From NCBI RefSeq assembly GCF_023159225.1, contig NC_063172.1, forward strand, positions 61,500,828 through 61,564,827: a stretch of 64,000 nt of DNA. Direction: 5' to 3'. Shown piece after piece: positions 20,843 through 32,040 of the stretch (its first letter is position 1; each line of letters begins with the position of its first letter). The translations under genes were made by a program, and so were the position numbers. Origin of the DNA: Perognathus longimembris pacificus (lineage: Eukaryota; Chordata; Mammalia; Rodentia; Heteromyidae). The notes below the pieces were generated by a model. The model was given only the letters and a program-made list of their open reading frames with translations, had not been told where the DNA came from and made no database searches.

Positions 20843-23800
20843 GTAAGTTGGAAAACTCACTTTCCTGCATGTGCCCTTGCCAGAAGCCGAGGGGTCCCCT
20901 CTGCTGAGGACAGGGAGCCGTGTTCCTCTCCGCGACACCATGGGGAAACTGGCTGCTTCCACCAGACACAGAATTAGAATGAGCACTGGGTCGTGGTTCT
21001 GAACTGGAAGATCCTGGTGACCCCATACAGATGACTCAGCCTGAACCAGTGTAGCTTGAGGATTTGTTCTTCCCGAGGTTCTGGTGTATCCATTGCTCTG
21101 GGAATGATAGACTGAAACAAACAAAAACAAACCCAAGTCTTTCTGAGCCTGCTATCTCTGAATTCTTGAAGTAGGAAAGCTTCTCCTCTTAAAAATATTG
21201 ATGTTTTGGGCTTGACATTGATTAGATTAGTATAAGTGTTTATTTTGAGACCTAAAGATGTGTGCTCACATATGAAAAACCTTTTTATAACTGGTTGTCT
21301 TAAAAACCTAAGCTGCAGCCTTGATATGATAGTTTAGGTGTGAATGGAATGTAGACCAATGGGGTTTTTTTTCCCTATTATTGTTCAAAACAATGACTTC
21401 AATATTATTAGGTAAGTCTCTTTCCCAGTTTGCCACAACCATGGTCATCCGGGAAATGTGGCCTCCGGGCATGATGGCAGTGTTTTGCCCCAAAGAATTC
21501 CACTACACAGTGTCTCCTTAAGGTGACTCAGGAGCTTCCGCCTCTCCATTGGAAACCTGCATGCGTGGAGCACGTGCACTGGGATGGCATCCACCTTCCC
21601 ATGGGCAAAGGGACAGTTAGGGACAGACTACAACTTGAAATTAAGAGGAGGCAGTGCGACACATTTCGCCGTATTCCCTCCCTATTGTTGTGTGTTTCTT
21701 CCTAGCCTAGAGGAAGCTTGGCACTTAGGATGGCAGCATAGTATTCGGTGCAATCCCTTTCCCCCTTGGTGGAATGTGAAACATAAGCATCTAGGTGGTT
21801 GCGAGTTAACCTTTCAACGCTGATTACTAATGCACAAGCCATAAACATGGTTGACGTTGTTGATTGTAGGGTTGTTTTTAGAATCTGATACAGCTACCCT
21901 TGCAGTGCGTTCGTTAGCTGTCACCTTCACACGTACTCCATAACTTAGGAGTGCACTCCCACAGGCCCGGCTGCCAAGCTGCAGAGCTGTAGAGCTAGTG
22001 TTGAGCTTTGCTGCATGAAGCACTCAGGTGGTCAGTTTCATAGGTTTTTACTAACTAGCTCTGTAAACGTCAGTAAATTGTTTGGTATTTGTGTCATGAA
22101 ACGCAACTTTAGTGGATCAGGTGTTAGGAATTCATCACACGGCCTAGGTGCTATTTTCCTATTGCAAGAACACACCTGAAATTCAACTTGAAGCTGATTC
22201 TTTCATTCCACTTATTTAAGCCATCACCCCAAATTTCTTGGTATCTTTCTAAAGTTACATTTAGCAAGCTCAGCTCAAGACTCAAGCTTTACAAAACCCA
22301 TGTGAAAGGCTTGGGGTTTTTTTGTTTGTTTGTTGTGGTGGTATGCAAACACTCGTAGAGCTAGTTCCTCAACCCAGAAGATGTGTTTTTCAGGCTTTTA
22401 TAAAGATAACTCTGAAAACACTGGAATTTTTAGGATTCTGTATTTATGAAGTTGATGTGTATGCCAGTAAATTATAAAAGGAAAATTCTTATCTCCAGAT
22501 AAAGTGAGTTGTGAGGAGGTATAAATATGAGCAGTGTAGAGCACGGTGCATTCTGAAATCTAACGCCCTCACTCTAACTGGAAAGAGTTAAGGCGGCTTC
22601 CAGCACCCTTGTGGAAGCCGGCCTCATTCTCAGTGCCAGGCACAAGAACAACAGCCCTCTCTCCAGAGACCTCAGGATTTGGGGTGAGATGATAGAAAAG
22701 CACAGGTTGAATGTCTCCAACTCAAAAGTCCAAAGTAGTACATCATCTGAAACTTTCATTCCTTTTCTTCTCTGTCCTTTCATTCACTCTTTGTTTCTTT
22801 CTCCCTCCCTCCCTCCCTCCCCTCCCTTCTTTCCTTCCTCTTTGGGGCTTGAACTCGGCCTGGGCACTGTCCCTGAGCTTTTGTGTCCAAAGCTCGTGCT
22901 CTACAACTTGAGCAACAGCTCCACTTCCAGCTTTTTGGTGGTTAATTAGTGATAAGAGTCACTGACTTTCCTGCCTGGGCTGGCTTCGAATTTCAATTCT
23001 CAGATCTTAGTCTCCTAGGTAGCTAGGCTTATAGGTGTGAACCACTGAAATATTTAAGTGCAACATGACACTGTAATTAGAAAAACCACATTTGACCAAA
23101 TATATGCTCAAAAAATATTGTAGAGGTATAAAAGCAAATGAATTTCATGTTTAGAATTGCATCCAATTCCTATCATATCTCACTATAATAAGATTGGCAA
23201 ATACTCCAATATTGAGAAAAATGCAAAATCTGAGCAATTTCTGGTTCTGAGTATTTTGGGTAAGGGTAAAGAATAAACTTTAATGATATGTCATAATTGT
23301 ATATGTGTCCTGTGAACAAGGCCTGAAGAAGGTGAAGAATGGAGCGTATTGGCGGAGGGGGTAGGAGAACTGAAGAACTTTACCTGGAGATAGTCACACT
23401 TTGCGGTGTTTGTGAAGATCCTATGGGGAGAGACAGAGAGAGAAGAGTATCTATCATGTCTAGAGAACTGAAAGTTTTCTGGGGAATGTAGCAAGGAGAA
23501 AACCTTGTCCCGTAGGCATTCAGAAATAAGGCAGGATGCAAATAGAGACGGCCCTGACTGCCGTGCTCTGTAACTTGCTCTGCTGGCTGGCAGTGGAGAC
23601 CTGCTTATTAATTAAGTCGGGGAGTGCACAGAATCTCTTGAACGAGGCAAAGGGACTGGGTTTGAGAAAATCCAGCCCCATGTAAGCAGTGTGGAGGCCA
23701 CGCTGAAGAGGGCTGGCACTAAATCTGAAACTCTGCATGGACACAGTGGAAGTGTCTGGAAACTTACAGAATAGATTTTAAATACTGGAGTTTAAAGAGT

Positions 23801-24391
23801 CTAATGACCGCGTAGTGGTGGAATGCTGGCTTCTGTGGGGGGGGGGGGGTGTATGAGTGCGCCCACACCTGTGCAGGTATAGGGGCTTGAACTCAGGGCC
23901 TTGTACTCTTGCTTGGCTTTTTCCTCAAGGCTGTCCCTCTCCTTGAGCCCCTCCTAATTGGAAATAAAAAGTCCAGTGACTTTTCTGCTGCTGCCATATA
24001 GACCTAGTACACGCATTGTGACGCCCTCAAAATTGTACCTATCAGTTTGTTACTTACAAACTAGCTTGGGACATTATCAGGGATTCCCAAGGGGGACTGA
24101 GCTGCCTTTTCTGTACATTAGGCTCAGCCCACATAACCCCCTTCGTGTAGGCCTAATAGCTTTGACTTTGAAATGTTTTCTATCTAATTACTCATTAAAA
24201 AAAAACATGGCGTAAAAGTATAATTAATTTAATAGCCACTCCAAAGCCAGCTATTGTTTGAGGGGTTTTTCCCCCCCCCTCTTTTGCACTAAAGGTTTAT
24301 TAGGTTGTGAGAGGATTTTCTTGAGATAGGACAGGGATTGTCAAGATCTTCTTTGGGTGAGAGAATTCAGAGCATTGTCAACTTCCTGCAG
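20843..24391 (+). other. CHD7: CHD7 intron 34
   Basis: A 3.5 kb intron. One dimeric SINE lies at 22,842-23,048 beside a (TCCC)n tract at 22,799-22,838. A right-monomer fragment lies at about 23,880-23,950, with a G13 run at 23,837-23,849 and C9 at 24,271-24,279. The stretch 20,850-22,780 is unique with nothing assignable. Confidence 0.88.
22842..23048 (-). mobile_element. 7SL/tRNA dimeric SINE, diverged
   Basis: The plus-strand order GGGGCTTGAACTCGGCCTGG, then CCACTTCCAGCTTTTTGGTGG, then CTCAGATCTTAGTCTCCTAG is the reverse of the right and left monomers of the 7SL/tRNA dimer. The purine tail has become a TCCC-rich tract on this strand. Confidence 0.85.
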
Positions 24392-24613
24392 GAGGACGCT
24401 GAGGTGACCAAAGCATTTGAAGAAGAAATAGAAACCCCGCCAATAAGAAGCATTCCTTCTCCTGGACAGCTGGACCCGGACACCCGCATCCCTGTTGTGA
24501 ATCTGGAGGATGGAACGAGGCTGGTGGGGGAAGATGCGCCTAAACACAAGGACTTGGTTGAATGGCTGAAGCTGCATCCAACTTACACTGTTGATATGCC
24601 AGGTTATGTACCA
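24392..24613 (+). CDS. CHD7: CHD7 exon 35 (first BRK domain)
   Basis: Seventy-four codons, phase 0. [17 protein letters not shown] leads into a BRK domain: [19 protein letters not shown], then [20 protein letters not shown] domains occur in CHD6-9, Brahma and Kismet. In human CHD8 the BRK region has been implicated in CTCF interaction (family knowledge); the role in CHD7 is unsettled. Acceptor CTGCAG, donor CCA|GTAAGT. Confidence 0.97.
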
Positions 24614-25019
24614 GTAAGTAGCACCGAGCTTAGGATTGCCAGGAACCTCTCTGGGCCCTCATAGTTTATTCCCGTCTGACCAGGAAGTGCCCTGACAGCT
24701 GTTCTTTCTGCCTTTTGCTTCAGTGTTTCCTGGTCATGGACATTTTCCTACGTAAAAGTCGCTAGCTGTCAGTGTACCTTCCTGAAGAATAGCCTTACAG
24801 TTACTGGAAGATGTCTGCTTTACAAGAGTGCTTGTCTAGGTGTTCGCAGCATTACTGGAACAGTCAGACAGGGCTCTACCAGTACAGACTGCTAGAAAGC
24901 TATTTCCTCTAGAGATTCGACCAGTTCATTTGGCCGAAGGCCTTATGAACTGCCCATTATTTTATTATTATTATTATTATTAACATTACTGGGGTTTGAA
25001 CTCAACCATTTTCCTTTAG

Positions 25020-25135
25020 TAATATTTCAGTACAGCCATGGCTCTGTGTCCAGGCCAGCCTGAGACTGCCGTCCTCTTGTTTACACCTCCTGTGTGGGCA
25101 GGGTAGCAGGGGTGAGCCACTGTGCAGAGCCCTTA
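25020..25135 (-). mobile_element. B1-like SINE fragment
   Basis: Minus-strand B1 order: GGCTCTGTGTCCAGGCCAGC, then a CTGTGTGGGCAGGGTAGCAG stretch and GGTGAGCCACTG. Diverged. Confidence 0.5.
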
Positions 25136-25289
25136 TTAGCTACTTTTGAAGCTACTAACAATCCTTATGTTGAACGGTAGACGGGGTCACCAGGTGATTG
25201 TTTGTATATTGCTCACCAACTAGTAACACAAAGCAGTTTTCTATAGTTTTGAACTTTAATTGACTGATGTTTTAAAACTTTAATGTACA

Positions 25290-25291
<2 letters not shown>

Positions 25292-25340
<49 letters not shown>
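25292..25340 (+). repeat. (GT)n microsatellite
   Basis: About 24 uninterrupted GT units in intron 35. Confidence 0.98.
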
Positions 25341-25341
<1 letters not shown>

Positions 25342-25515
25342 CACCAAGTTCAGGCCAGTTCAGCTCTGCTGAGAATGTACCCTTTTCCCTGAGACCTTTT
25401 ATTCTTTGCTTAGCTCTCCTCATGGGCACAATCTGATTTCATAGAGTCACTTTAGTGGGCACAGAAGTGATAGCCTAAAAGCAAAATTACAATTCGAAAA
25501 TGTTCTTTTAAACTG

Positions 25516-25745
25516 AGAGCTGGTGGCTCACGCCTGTAATCCTAGCAAGTCTGGAGGCTGAGATCTGAGGATAATGGTTCGAAGCCATCCTATGCAGGAT
25601 AGGTCATGAGACTCATCTCCAGTTAGCTACCAGAAAATCAGAAATGGTGCTGTAGCTAATAGTGGTAGAGTGCTCACCTTGAGCAAAAGAACTCAGAGCA
25701 CCCAGGCCCTTAGTTCAAGCCCCATAACCAACATACAACAAAAAA
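25516..25745 (+). mobile_element. 7SL/tRNA dimeric SINE
   Basis: The left monomer starts GAGAGCTGGTGGCTCACGC and the right monomer contains AGTGGTAGAGTGCTCACC and ends AGTTCAAGCCCCATAACC. Complete but diverged. Confidence 0.88.
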
Positions 25746-25850
25746 GCCAAAACAAGACAGAAGGAACCAGGGCAGCCTTCTGAGAGGCTAGGTCTGAGCT
25801 ACCGGAGTCTGACACTATTACTTTTTTATGACTAATAAAAACACTAATGT

Positions 25851-26010
25851 GGGTTGGGATTGTGGCTTAGTGGTAGAGTGTTTGCCTAGGCACAAAGCCC
25901 TGGCTTCGATGTCTCAGTACCACATACATAGAAAAAGCCAGAAGTAGCGCTGTGGCTCAATTGGTAGAGTGCTGGACAGTGCCCAGGCCCTGAGTTCAAG
26001 AAAAAAAAAA
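25851..26010 (+). mobile_element. IDL-Geo-type SINE with internal deletion in right monomer
   Basis: Left ID-like monomer GGGTTGGGATTGTGGCTTAG. The right monomer lacks the CCTTGAGC...AAGCCAGG piece and ends in A10. Confidence 0.85.
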
Positions 26011-26187
26011 TACCATGACTAGGCTAAACATTTGAAGAAATTATATATTATTATTATATATATTTATAGATATATATTTATTTATATTTTTTCCAGGCTG
26101 TGTTCTAGGCTAGCCTCGAACCCACGTTCTTCCTGCCTGTTAAGTACATTTTTAATGTTGGCTTGGGGTTGTTTTTGTTTTGTTTTG

Positions 26188-26411
26188 TGCCAGTACTAGG
26201 TTTGAACTCCAGGCTTTGTATTTGTTGTGCCACCTGATCCACATTTCCCTGGCCTGGCTTTTTGTTGGTTTTTTTTTTTTTTTTTTTTATACCCACCCCC
26301 CTGTTGGTTATTTTTGAAATAGAGTTTCTCTGACTTTTCTGAGCCGGCCTCAAGCTGTGATCCTCGGCCTCTTGTGTAGCTAGGATTACAAGTGTGAGCC
26401 AGATACCTGGC
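26188..26411 (-). mobile_element. 7SL/tRNA dimeric SINE with T19 run
   Basis: Plus-strand order CCAGTACTAGGTTTGAACTC, then a T-run at about 26,270-26,288, then CTTGTGTAGCTAGGATTAC and GTGTGAGCCAG. This is the reverse of the dimer. Confidence 0.8.
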
Positions 26412-26589
26412 AAAATGTGCTTCTTCAATGTGCAGACCATCAGCCATTATATTTGGTGGTTCTTCCGATGGAGTAGAGCCGGGGGTCTTTCAAAGAGGAG
26501 TGGGATTTCTAGTATTGCCAAATGATTCTTGAAGCCTTTTTTTTCATGATTGAAAGTAACTTGACCACTTTGTTTTTTTTCTTCTGCAG

Positions 26590-26730
26590 AAGAATGCAGA
26601 TGTGCTGTTTTCCTCCTTTCAGAAGCCGAAACAGAAACGACATAGATGTCGAAATCCTAATAAACTGGATATAAACACTTTGACAGGAGAAGAGCGAGTG
26701 CCCGTTGTTAATAAACGAAATGGGAAGAAG
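26590..26730 (+). CDS. CHD7: CHD7 exon 36 (start of second BRK domain)
   Basis: Forty-seven codons, phase 0: [19 protein letters not shown], then [19 protein letters not shown] ending [18 protein letters not shown] is the first strand pair of BRK domain 2. Acceptor TTCTGCAG; donor AAG|GTCAGC is relatively weak. Confidence 0.97.
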
Positions 26731-27300
26731 GTCAGCAATGGCTGGAAACAGGACTTGGTATCTGTGGGATCCTTTTACCTCAGGAAACAGTGTTTTATCC
26801 TGCGAGTGACAATAAGGAAAAAGAGTCCTGTTTCTTATAGAATATATGTATGTATGTACACAGAGATGGGAAGGAGAGCAAGATAAGGGAGTGGGCAGTA
26901 GAAGCTGGAAGACTGGTGTTTATTTTGTGTTGAGGTGGGGTTTTTTTGGTGGTACTGAGAGTTTGAAATCAGGGCCTCTAGGCTGCTTCACAGGTGCTCT
27001 TGAACCAGGCCTCAACCTTTTTGTTTTAGTAGGGACTGAAGTTTTTGCCTGGATCAGCCTAGAGTGTGATTCTCATGTTTTATATCTTCTGTGCAGCTAG
27101 GATAGCAAACATGTCTTGCTTCCGCCCCCCTCTTCCTTTTTGCCTTGGTAGTCCTTATACCTCAATTCTCCTGCTGCCCATCTGTAAGTAGCTGTAATTG
27201 CAGATTGAACCACTTGGACCTGTCCAGGACTAGGGTTTTTTGTTGGTTGGTTTTGTTTTGTTGTTTCATTTTTACTCATTCATCGAATGCTTCTTCCCAG
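26731..27300 (+). other. CHD7: CHD7 intron 36
   Basis: A 570-base intron. About 26,935-27,118 reads as a diverged minus-strand SINE with a tRNA-like part (GAGAGTTTGAAATCAGGGCC) followed by a B1-like part (CTGTGCAGCTAGGATAGC). Confidence 0.75.
26935..27118 (-). mobile_element. Diverged B1-dID-like SINE
   Basis: Same reverse order of tRNA-like then B1-like units as in the clearer element at 8,776-9,042. The similarity is weak. Confidence 0.5.
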
Positions 27301-27405
27301 ATGGGCGGAGCTATGGCACCTCCTATGAAGGATCTCCCCAGGTGGCTGGAAGAAAACCCCGAGTTTGCAGTGGCCCCAGACTGGACTGAGATAGTCAAAC
27401 AGTCT
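27301..27405 (+). CDS. CHD7: CHD7 exon 37 (second BRK domain, rest)
   Basis: Thirty-five codons, phase 0: [19 protein letters not shown], then [26 protein letters not shown] is the BRK helix equivalent to [10 protein letters not shown] in exon 35. Acceptor TTCCCAG, donor TCT|GTAAGT. Confidence 0.97.
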
Positions 27406-28710
27406 GTAAGTACAGTTCTGTCGAGAGAGGTACCCATGAACGGCCGCTTGCCTGAGTTTTTATTTTCTGTTGGCCATTAATTATTCAGTTGTGAATTATT
27501 CTTAGCTCAAAAGAATTGACATAATACATCATTTCATACATCATTAATACATCATCATTTCTTACATCAATACATCATTAATTTGAAGTGAATTAATTTG
27601 TCAGCTCCAGTTTAAAAGGATTGTATAAAACACAGTCTTGAAGGAGACGCAGTCCAGGTGAGCCGGTCCCGCAGCTCATCTGCCTGATGGGATCTGTTCT
27701 GTTTGAGATCATTAACATTATTAACTGTGATTTTTAAAAGGAAAATAATAGCAATTCTGCCTAAATTTTTTCCAGTGTTAATTTCCTTTTTGAATTAATG
27801 AATTAAATTTATTTAATTAGTGCTGATTGCTTTTGTTGAAATGCTGATTTTCTTGCAGTTGTATGCTAAAATTGAAACCTTTCACAGCACAGTTCTAGCC
27901 GTCACAACACACAGTTTTCTGAACAACCCTTGGCGACGACTAGAGCTCCCCAGCCCTTCTCTAGCTCCCTTCCCCGCCTAGTTTCCTTGTGTTGTCCTTC
28001 CTCACCACCCCCATCTCCATGAGACACTTCCTAGATCTTGGGCTTTCCAGGAAGATTATGAAATCTATAGCCTTCCAAGACAACGCCTTCTGCTCACAGC
28101 GTCAGAATTCTTCCATAGGAAATGCAACTGGAGCGCTAGCTCCCTTTCCTGGCTCAGCGGGGCTCAGCCGCTGTCCCTGCCTGCCGGTCCTTCGCTGGTG
28201 GAAGGACCTCTGTGTTGTTTCCACATGAGTGTGCTTGTGAGTAGAGCTGCTGTGGACATTTGCGTGCAGGTTCTGGTGTAAGCATAACTTTATATATTTC
28301 TTTAGAGTACACACTGAAATATAATTTTAATTCCATTTCTTATAAACTGACAGCTCTTGGTCAGTGAGAATGACCCGCATTGCCTGTGGTGGGGTGTGGA
28401 GGTATCCTGTTGGTTACCGGTCACAGCTGCTTTGTGATACCTCACTTCCTACGTTAGCTGTGGGTGCAGAGGTTGGACACTCCCTCCATGGCGGCATAAC
28501 CTGGAGCTTTGTTTTTCAGCAATTCAGCAAGGGAACACAATGATTTTGTTTTTCTAACACACACAGAAGCACGAAGCTTCTAGAGAGGCGGTGATCGCCG
28601 TGTGTTTCTGGGGCGCGTGTCACCCGGCAGATGGTTGCACGGGCCCCGTGGAGGTGTGTGCCCCTCCGGCCCGGCCCCGTGGGCCTCACGCGCCTCTCGC
28701 TGTCCCCTAG
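27406..28710 (+). other. CHD7: CHD7 intron 37, AT-rich then sharply GC-rich
   Basis: The first part is AT-rich with short AATTAAT repeats near 27,790-27,825. About 27,850-28,340 has L1 3'-UTR-like features, best at 28,230-28,340. From about 28,590 to the acceptor the sequence turns strongly GC-rich, continuing into exon 38. Confidence 0.88.
28230..28340 (+). mobile_element. L1 3'-UTR-like scrap
   Basis: TAGAGCTGCTGTGGACATTT, then 'caggttctggtgtaagcat' and 'tatttctttagagtacaca' follow the L1 3'-end order. Short and diverged. Confidence 0.5.
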
Positions 28711-28814
28711 GGTTTCGTCCCCGAGTCCATGTTCGACCGCCTGCTCACGGGCCCGGTGGTGCGGGGAGAAGGAGCCAGCCGGCGGGGACGGAGGCCCAAG
28801 AGCGAGATGGCCCG

Positions 28815-28856
<42 letters not shown>

Positions 28857-29724
28857 CGCGGCGTCCACGTCGGGGATCAACCCCCTGCTGGTGAACAGCC
28901 TGTTCGCCGGCATGGACCTGACCAGCCTCCAGAACCTGCAGAGCCTGCACTCGCTGCAGCTGGCGGGCCTCATGGGCTTCCCCCCGGGCCTGGCCTCCGC
29001 CGCCTCGGCCGGCGCCGGCGACGCCAAGAGCTCGGCCGCCGCCGCCGTGCTGCCCCTCATGCTGCCGGGCGTGGCCGGCCTGCCCAACGTGTTCGGCCTG
29101 GGCGGGCTGCTCAACAGCCCCCTGCCGGCGGCCGCGGGGAACGCCCCCGGCCCCGGCCCCGGCCCCGGCCCCGGCCCCGGCCCGGCGGGCGAGCCCGAGG
29201 ACAGCGCCCCCAAGGCGGAGGAGAAGGGCCCCGAGGACGAGGACGAGCGCCAGGACTCGGAGAAGGGCGCCGAGGCGGCCGCGGCGGCCCCCGACCCCGC
29301 GGCGGCGGCGGCGGCGGCGAACGGGTCCGTGGGGGCGGCTCCCGCCCCGGCCGGGCTGCCCTCCAACCCCCTGGCCTTCAACCCCTTCCTCCTGTCCACC
29401 ATGGCCCCGGGCCTCTTCTACCCGTCCATGTTCCTACCTCCGGGACTGGGGGGATTGACGCTGCCCGGCTTCCCCGCGCTGGCCGGACTCCAGAACGCCG
29501 TGGGCCCCGCCGGGGAAGAGAAGGCCGCCGCGGACCAGGCCGAGGCGGGCGGCGGCGGCGGCCCCGCCGGGAAGGACGGGGAGGCCCCGGACGGCAGCGA
29601 CGCCGACGAGAGCCTGGACAAGACGGCCGGCTCCTCCGCCCTGGAGGACGAGCTCGCGCAGGGCGAGGAGCTGGACTCGCTGGACGGCGGCGACGACGCG
29701 GAGAACCACGACCCGGACGACTGA
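28711..29724 (+). CDS. CHD7: CHD7 exon 38, terminal coding exon (GC-hyperrich, alanine/Gly-Pro expanded)
   Basis: Three hundred and thirty-seven codons plus TGA at 29,722-29,724. It opens [19 protein letters not shown] and the basic [11 protein letters not shown], then a run of 16 alanines (28,816-28,863). Conserved hydrophobic blocks follow: [49 protein letters not shown] and [19 protein letters not shown]. The end is acidic with [12 protein letters not shown]. My recollection of human exon 38 is about 305 residues with a 7-alanine tract, so this copy is about 30 longer. Nearly every third codon position is G or C; an exception is the block at about 29,430-29,460. Six Gly-Pro pairs (29,149-29,184) sit where the human protein has a Thr/Ser-rich stretch. 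The frame is intact. Confidence 0.97.
28816..28863 (+). repeat. CHD7: GCG trinucleotide repeat encoding 16 alanines
   Basis: Sixteen alanine codons, almost all GCG, in frame. Likely length-variable. Confidence 0.97.
29149..29184 (+). repeat. CHD7: (GGCCCC)5 hexanucleotide repeat encoding Gly-Pro
   Basis: Five perfect GGCCCC units plus GGCCCG, in frame as six Gly-Pro pairs. The antisense strand reads GGGGCC. Confidence 0.97.
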
Positions 29725-30709
29725 GGAGGACAGCCCGCCCGGGCCCGTGACAGTGTTGAAGACTTTTGACAAGTGGTAGTCCTACTGTTTACACTCACAG
29801 TTAATGTTCATACCTAGTTTTATAAGCTGTCCTGTAACATAGTGTAGCAAAAAGAAAAAGGAAGAAGAAGAAAAACGTCCAAGTCATGTTATTACAGGTG
29901 TGTCAAAAGGTATCTTGGTCATTAAGTATTGTGCAGTGCATTATTTATTATCCCTAGGAGAGATGAAATTTGAGAGGTGATCATGTCTTTTTAAGGAACT
30001 TACATAATGCTCTGCTTTTTTTTTTAATTTTATTTTTCTTTTGGTACCATTGGTATTATAATAAAGAGCAATTTGTAACCGAGCGGCGGGAATGGAAGGA
30101 AGGGCCGCTCCCAGGAAGTATGAAGTTATATATTTAATTTTTTAATTTTAACTTTTAATTTTTTTTTTTTTTTTGCTGTGAAGGTCAAGATGAATTTTAC
30201 CATACATATCATCCTTGCTCATTTGTTTCCCTTTGTCCACTGTATGGGGGTTCCCACACTTGCGCATACACACACATCCATACACTCTGACAATCTCCAC
30301 GTTAGTGTGAACGTCTCGGTCCGGAGGCGCAGCAATAAGAAGGCAGCTGTTGAATGTGAAGGGTCCCTTTGGAAAATTAACCTACTGGGAGGGTTCTTGC
30401 CAGACAGAACTGCAGTTCCATTGTCTTGTGGTCTTGTAATGCACTGGTATAAACAAAATAAATAGAAGAAGAAATAAAGAGAGAGAAGTGAGAATCAGGT
30501 ACCTTTTTTAAATTAAAGGACTTTGTTACTTTAGCCACAAAGCTAAAACAGCATTACCTCAGCTCTAAACTAGCCTTGAAGTTTACAGACATGACTTTGT
30601 AAATGTATTGTTTCTCTTTGTTGTGATGTCCTTTTATTTTTTTTCTTTGAAAACTGCTATCATGTAAGATAAAATGTAAATTGCTGCCAACTGTAGTAAT
30701 GATGCTTTT

Positions 30710-30715
30710 AATAAA
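30710..30715 (+). terminator. CHD7: Candidate proximal poly(A) signal AATAAA
   Basis: Canonical hexamer in a TTTTAATAAAAGTGACCC context, with a downstream GT-rich element at about 30,750. Confidence 0.65.
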
Positions 30716-31240
30716 AGTGACCCATGATATGCAGAGATGTAATTATAGAATGTAGTGTGTAGGGGAACTGGTGTTCACTCTATTTTTTTGTATTCGCAAT
30801 AGATGCAAATACAGCATTTTGGCTTTTGAACAGTTTCTTGATATATACTCCTACTAGATTAGCTCTTAGTAACACTAAACTGTTTTCAAGACTAGTCAGG
30901 AAAAGAAACCTTGAACTACCTTGACACAGTCCCATGCTGGATGTCACAACAGAAATGCACACAAAACTATTACTCTCCGAAAGGGCATCTGAGACTAGGA
31001 ATACTTAGTGTGTTCAGCATGAGATAGTGTGGCACACCGAAGAACAAAAGGGCAAAAGAAGCATGAGGCTCTAATAGGTACAATATCTAGGTCGTTTATC
31101 CTAGGATAATGGGAAGAAAACACCATACCATCCTGTCAGCAAGGGACAAAAAGGTGCTCTGCTGTCCTGAAGACCAAAGCTCCATGCCAGAAACCAGTGT
31201 GTGGACAAACCCACGTGGAACTAAAATGGACCCACTTAAG

Positions 31241-31260
31241 CACACACACACACACACACA
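31241..31260 (+). repeat. (CA)n microsatellite
   Basis: Ten CA units followed by degenerate CA-rich sequence. Confidence 0.95.
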
Positions 31261-31369
31261 TGCACACATACACACTCGCTTCCCCAGTACAGACAGTCGA
31301 AAGCTCCCGGCTGGAAATCTGTTTATCGCCTATCACCTTGGCTATTTGAAATAAAATATAAATTAAGAT

Positions 31370-31557
31370 CCAGCTAATTGCTGGTGGCTCATGCTTATAA
31401 TCCTAGATATTAAGGGGGCTGAGATCTGAAGATGATATTTCAGAGCCAGTCAGGGCAGACGAATTTGTGAAACTCTTATCCATTAACTAGCAAAAAACCA
31501 GAAGTCCAACCGTGGCTCAAGTAGTAGAGTACCAGTCAAGAGGAAAAAAAAAAAAAA
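31370..31557 (+). mobile_element. 7SL/tRNA dimeric SINE in CHD7 3' UTR
   Basis: The left monomer ATTGCTGGTGGCTCATGC begins near 31,377. The right monomer CCGTGGCTCAAGTAGTAGAG ends in A14 with part of its 3' end missing. If the distal poly(A) site is used, this SINE is part of the mature mRNA. Confidence 0.82.
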
Positions 31558-31642
31558 GCCAGATGAGAGTGTCCAAGCCATCTATTATTTTCATCTTTCT
31601 GTGTCACCTGAACAAGACCAAGCCACATTTCAGTCCAGCTAA

Positions 31643-31666
31643 GAGGAGGAGGAGGAGGAGGAGGAG
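31643..31666 (+). repeat. (GGA)n microsatellite
   Basis: About eight GGA/GAG triplets. Confidence 0.95.
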
Positions 31667-32034
31667 ATACATTTTGGTGGCCCTGACTTCCCTCTCCATT
31701 CTCCCCAAGTGCACACGCAGCCCATCTCCACACCCAACATGCAATAGGACATGTCACAATGCAAAGCCCTTTCAGACAGTGAAGGTCAACTAATTTATAT
31801 CCCAGGATGAAATACGCTCGTGACGATTGTGAAAGAAACCACTTGGAGCCTCCATCCTCCTGTAGATCTTGTTAGCTCTTGAAAGTTTGCTGAAGTGTGC
31901 ATTGGAAGGAAGTGCCTTAGAATGTCCTCTGAAATGCAATTCTTTGAACATGGAAAATGAAACTAGAGCTGCACAAAACTTGGGAAATTTAAATATTTAA
32001 GTAACTGAAAGACTTTCGTAGGAAGAATTTGTTT

Positions 32035-32040
32035 AATAAA
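32035..32040 (+). terminator. CHD7: Candidate distal poly(A) signal AATAAA
   Basis: Canonical hexamer about 2.3 kb after the stop codon, or about 2.1 kb without the SINE. Confidence 0.55.

Larger units (their letters stand above)
24614..26589 (+). other. CHD7: CHD7 intron 35, SINE-dense
   Basis: It holds an (ATT)n tract at 24,956-24,982, a B1-like fragment at about 25,020-25,135, (GT)n, three dimeric SINEs and an AT-rich tract at 26,040-26,090. Confidence 0.88.

Noticed and set aside
28602..29750. Long alternative open frames on both strands over the last exon (for example 382 codons at 28,602-29,750 and 231 codons antisense at 28,707-29,402)
   Set aside because: Stop codons are AT-rich, so GC-rich DNA leaves every frame open. 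Only the frame continuous with exon 37 gives the CHD7 C terminus.
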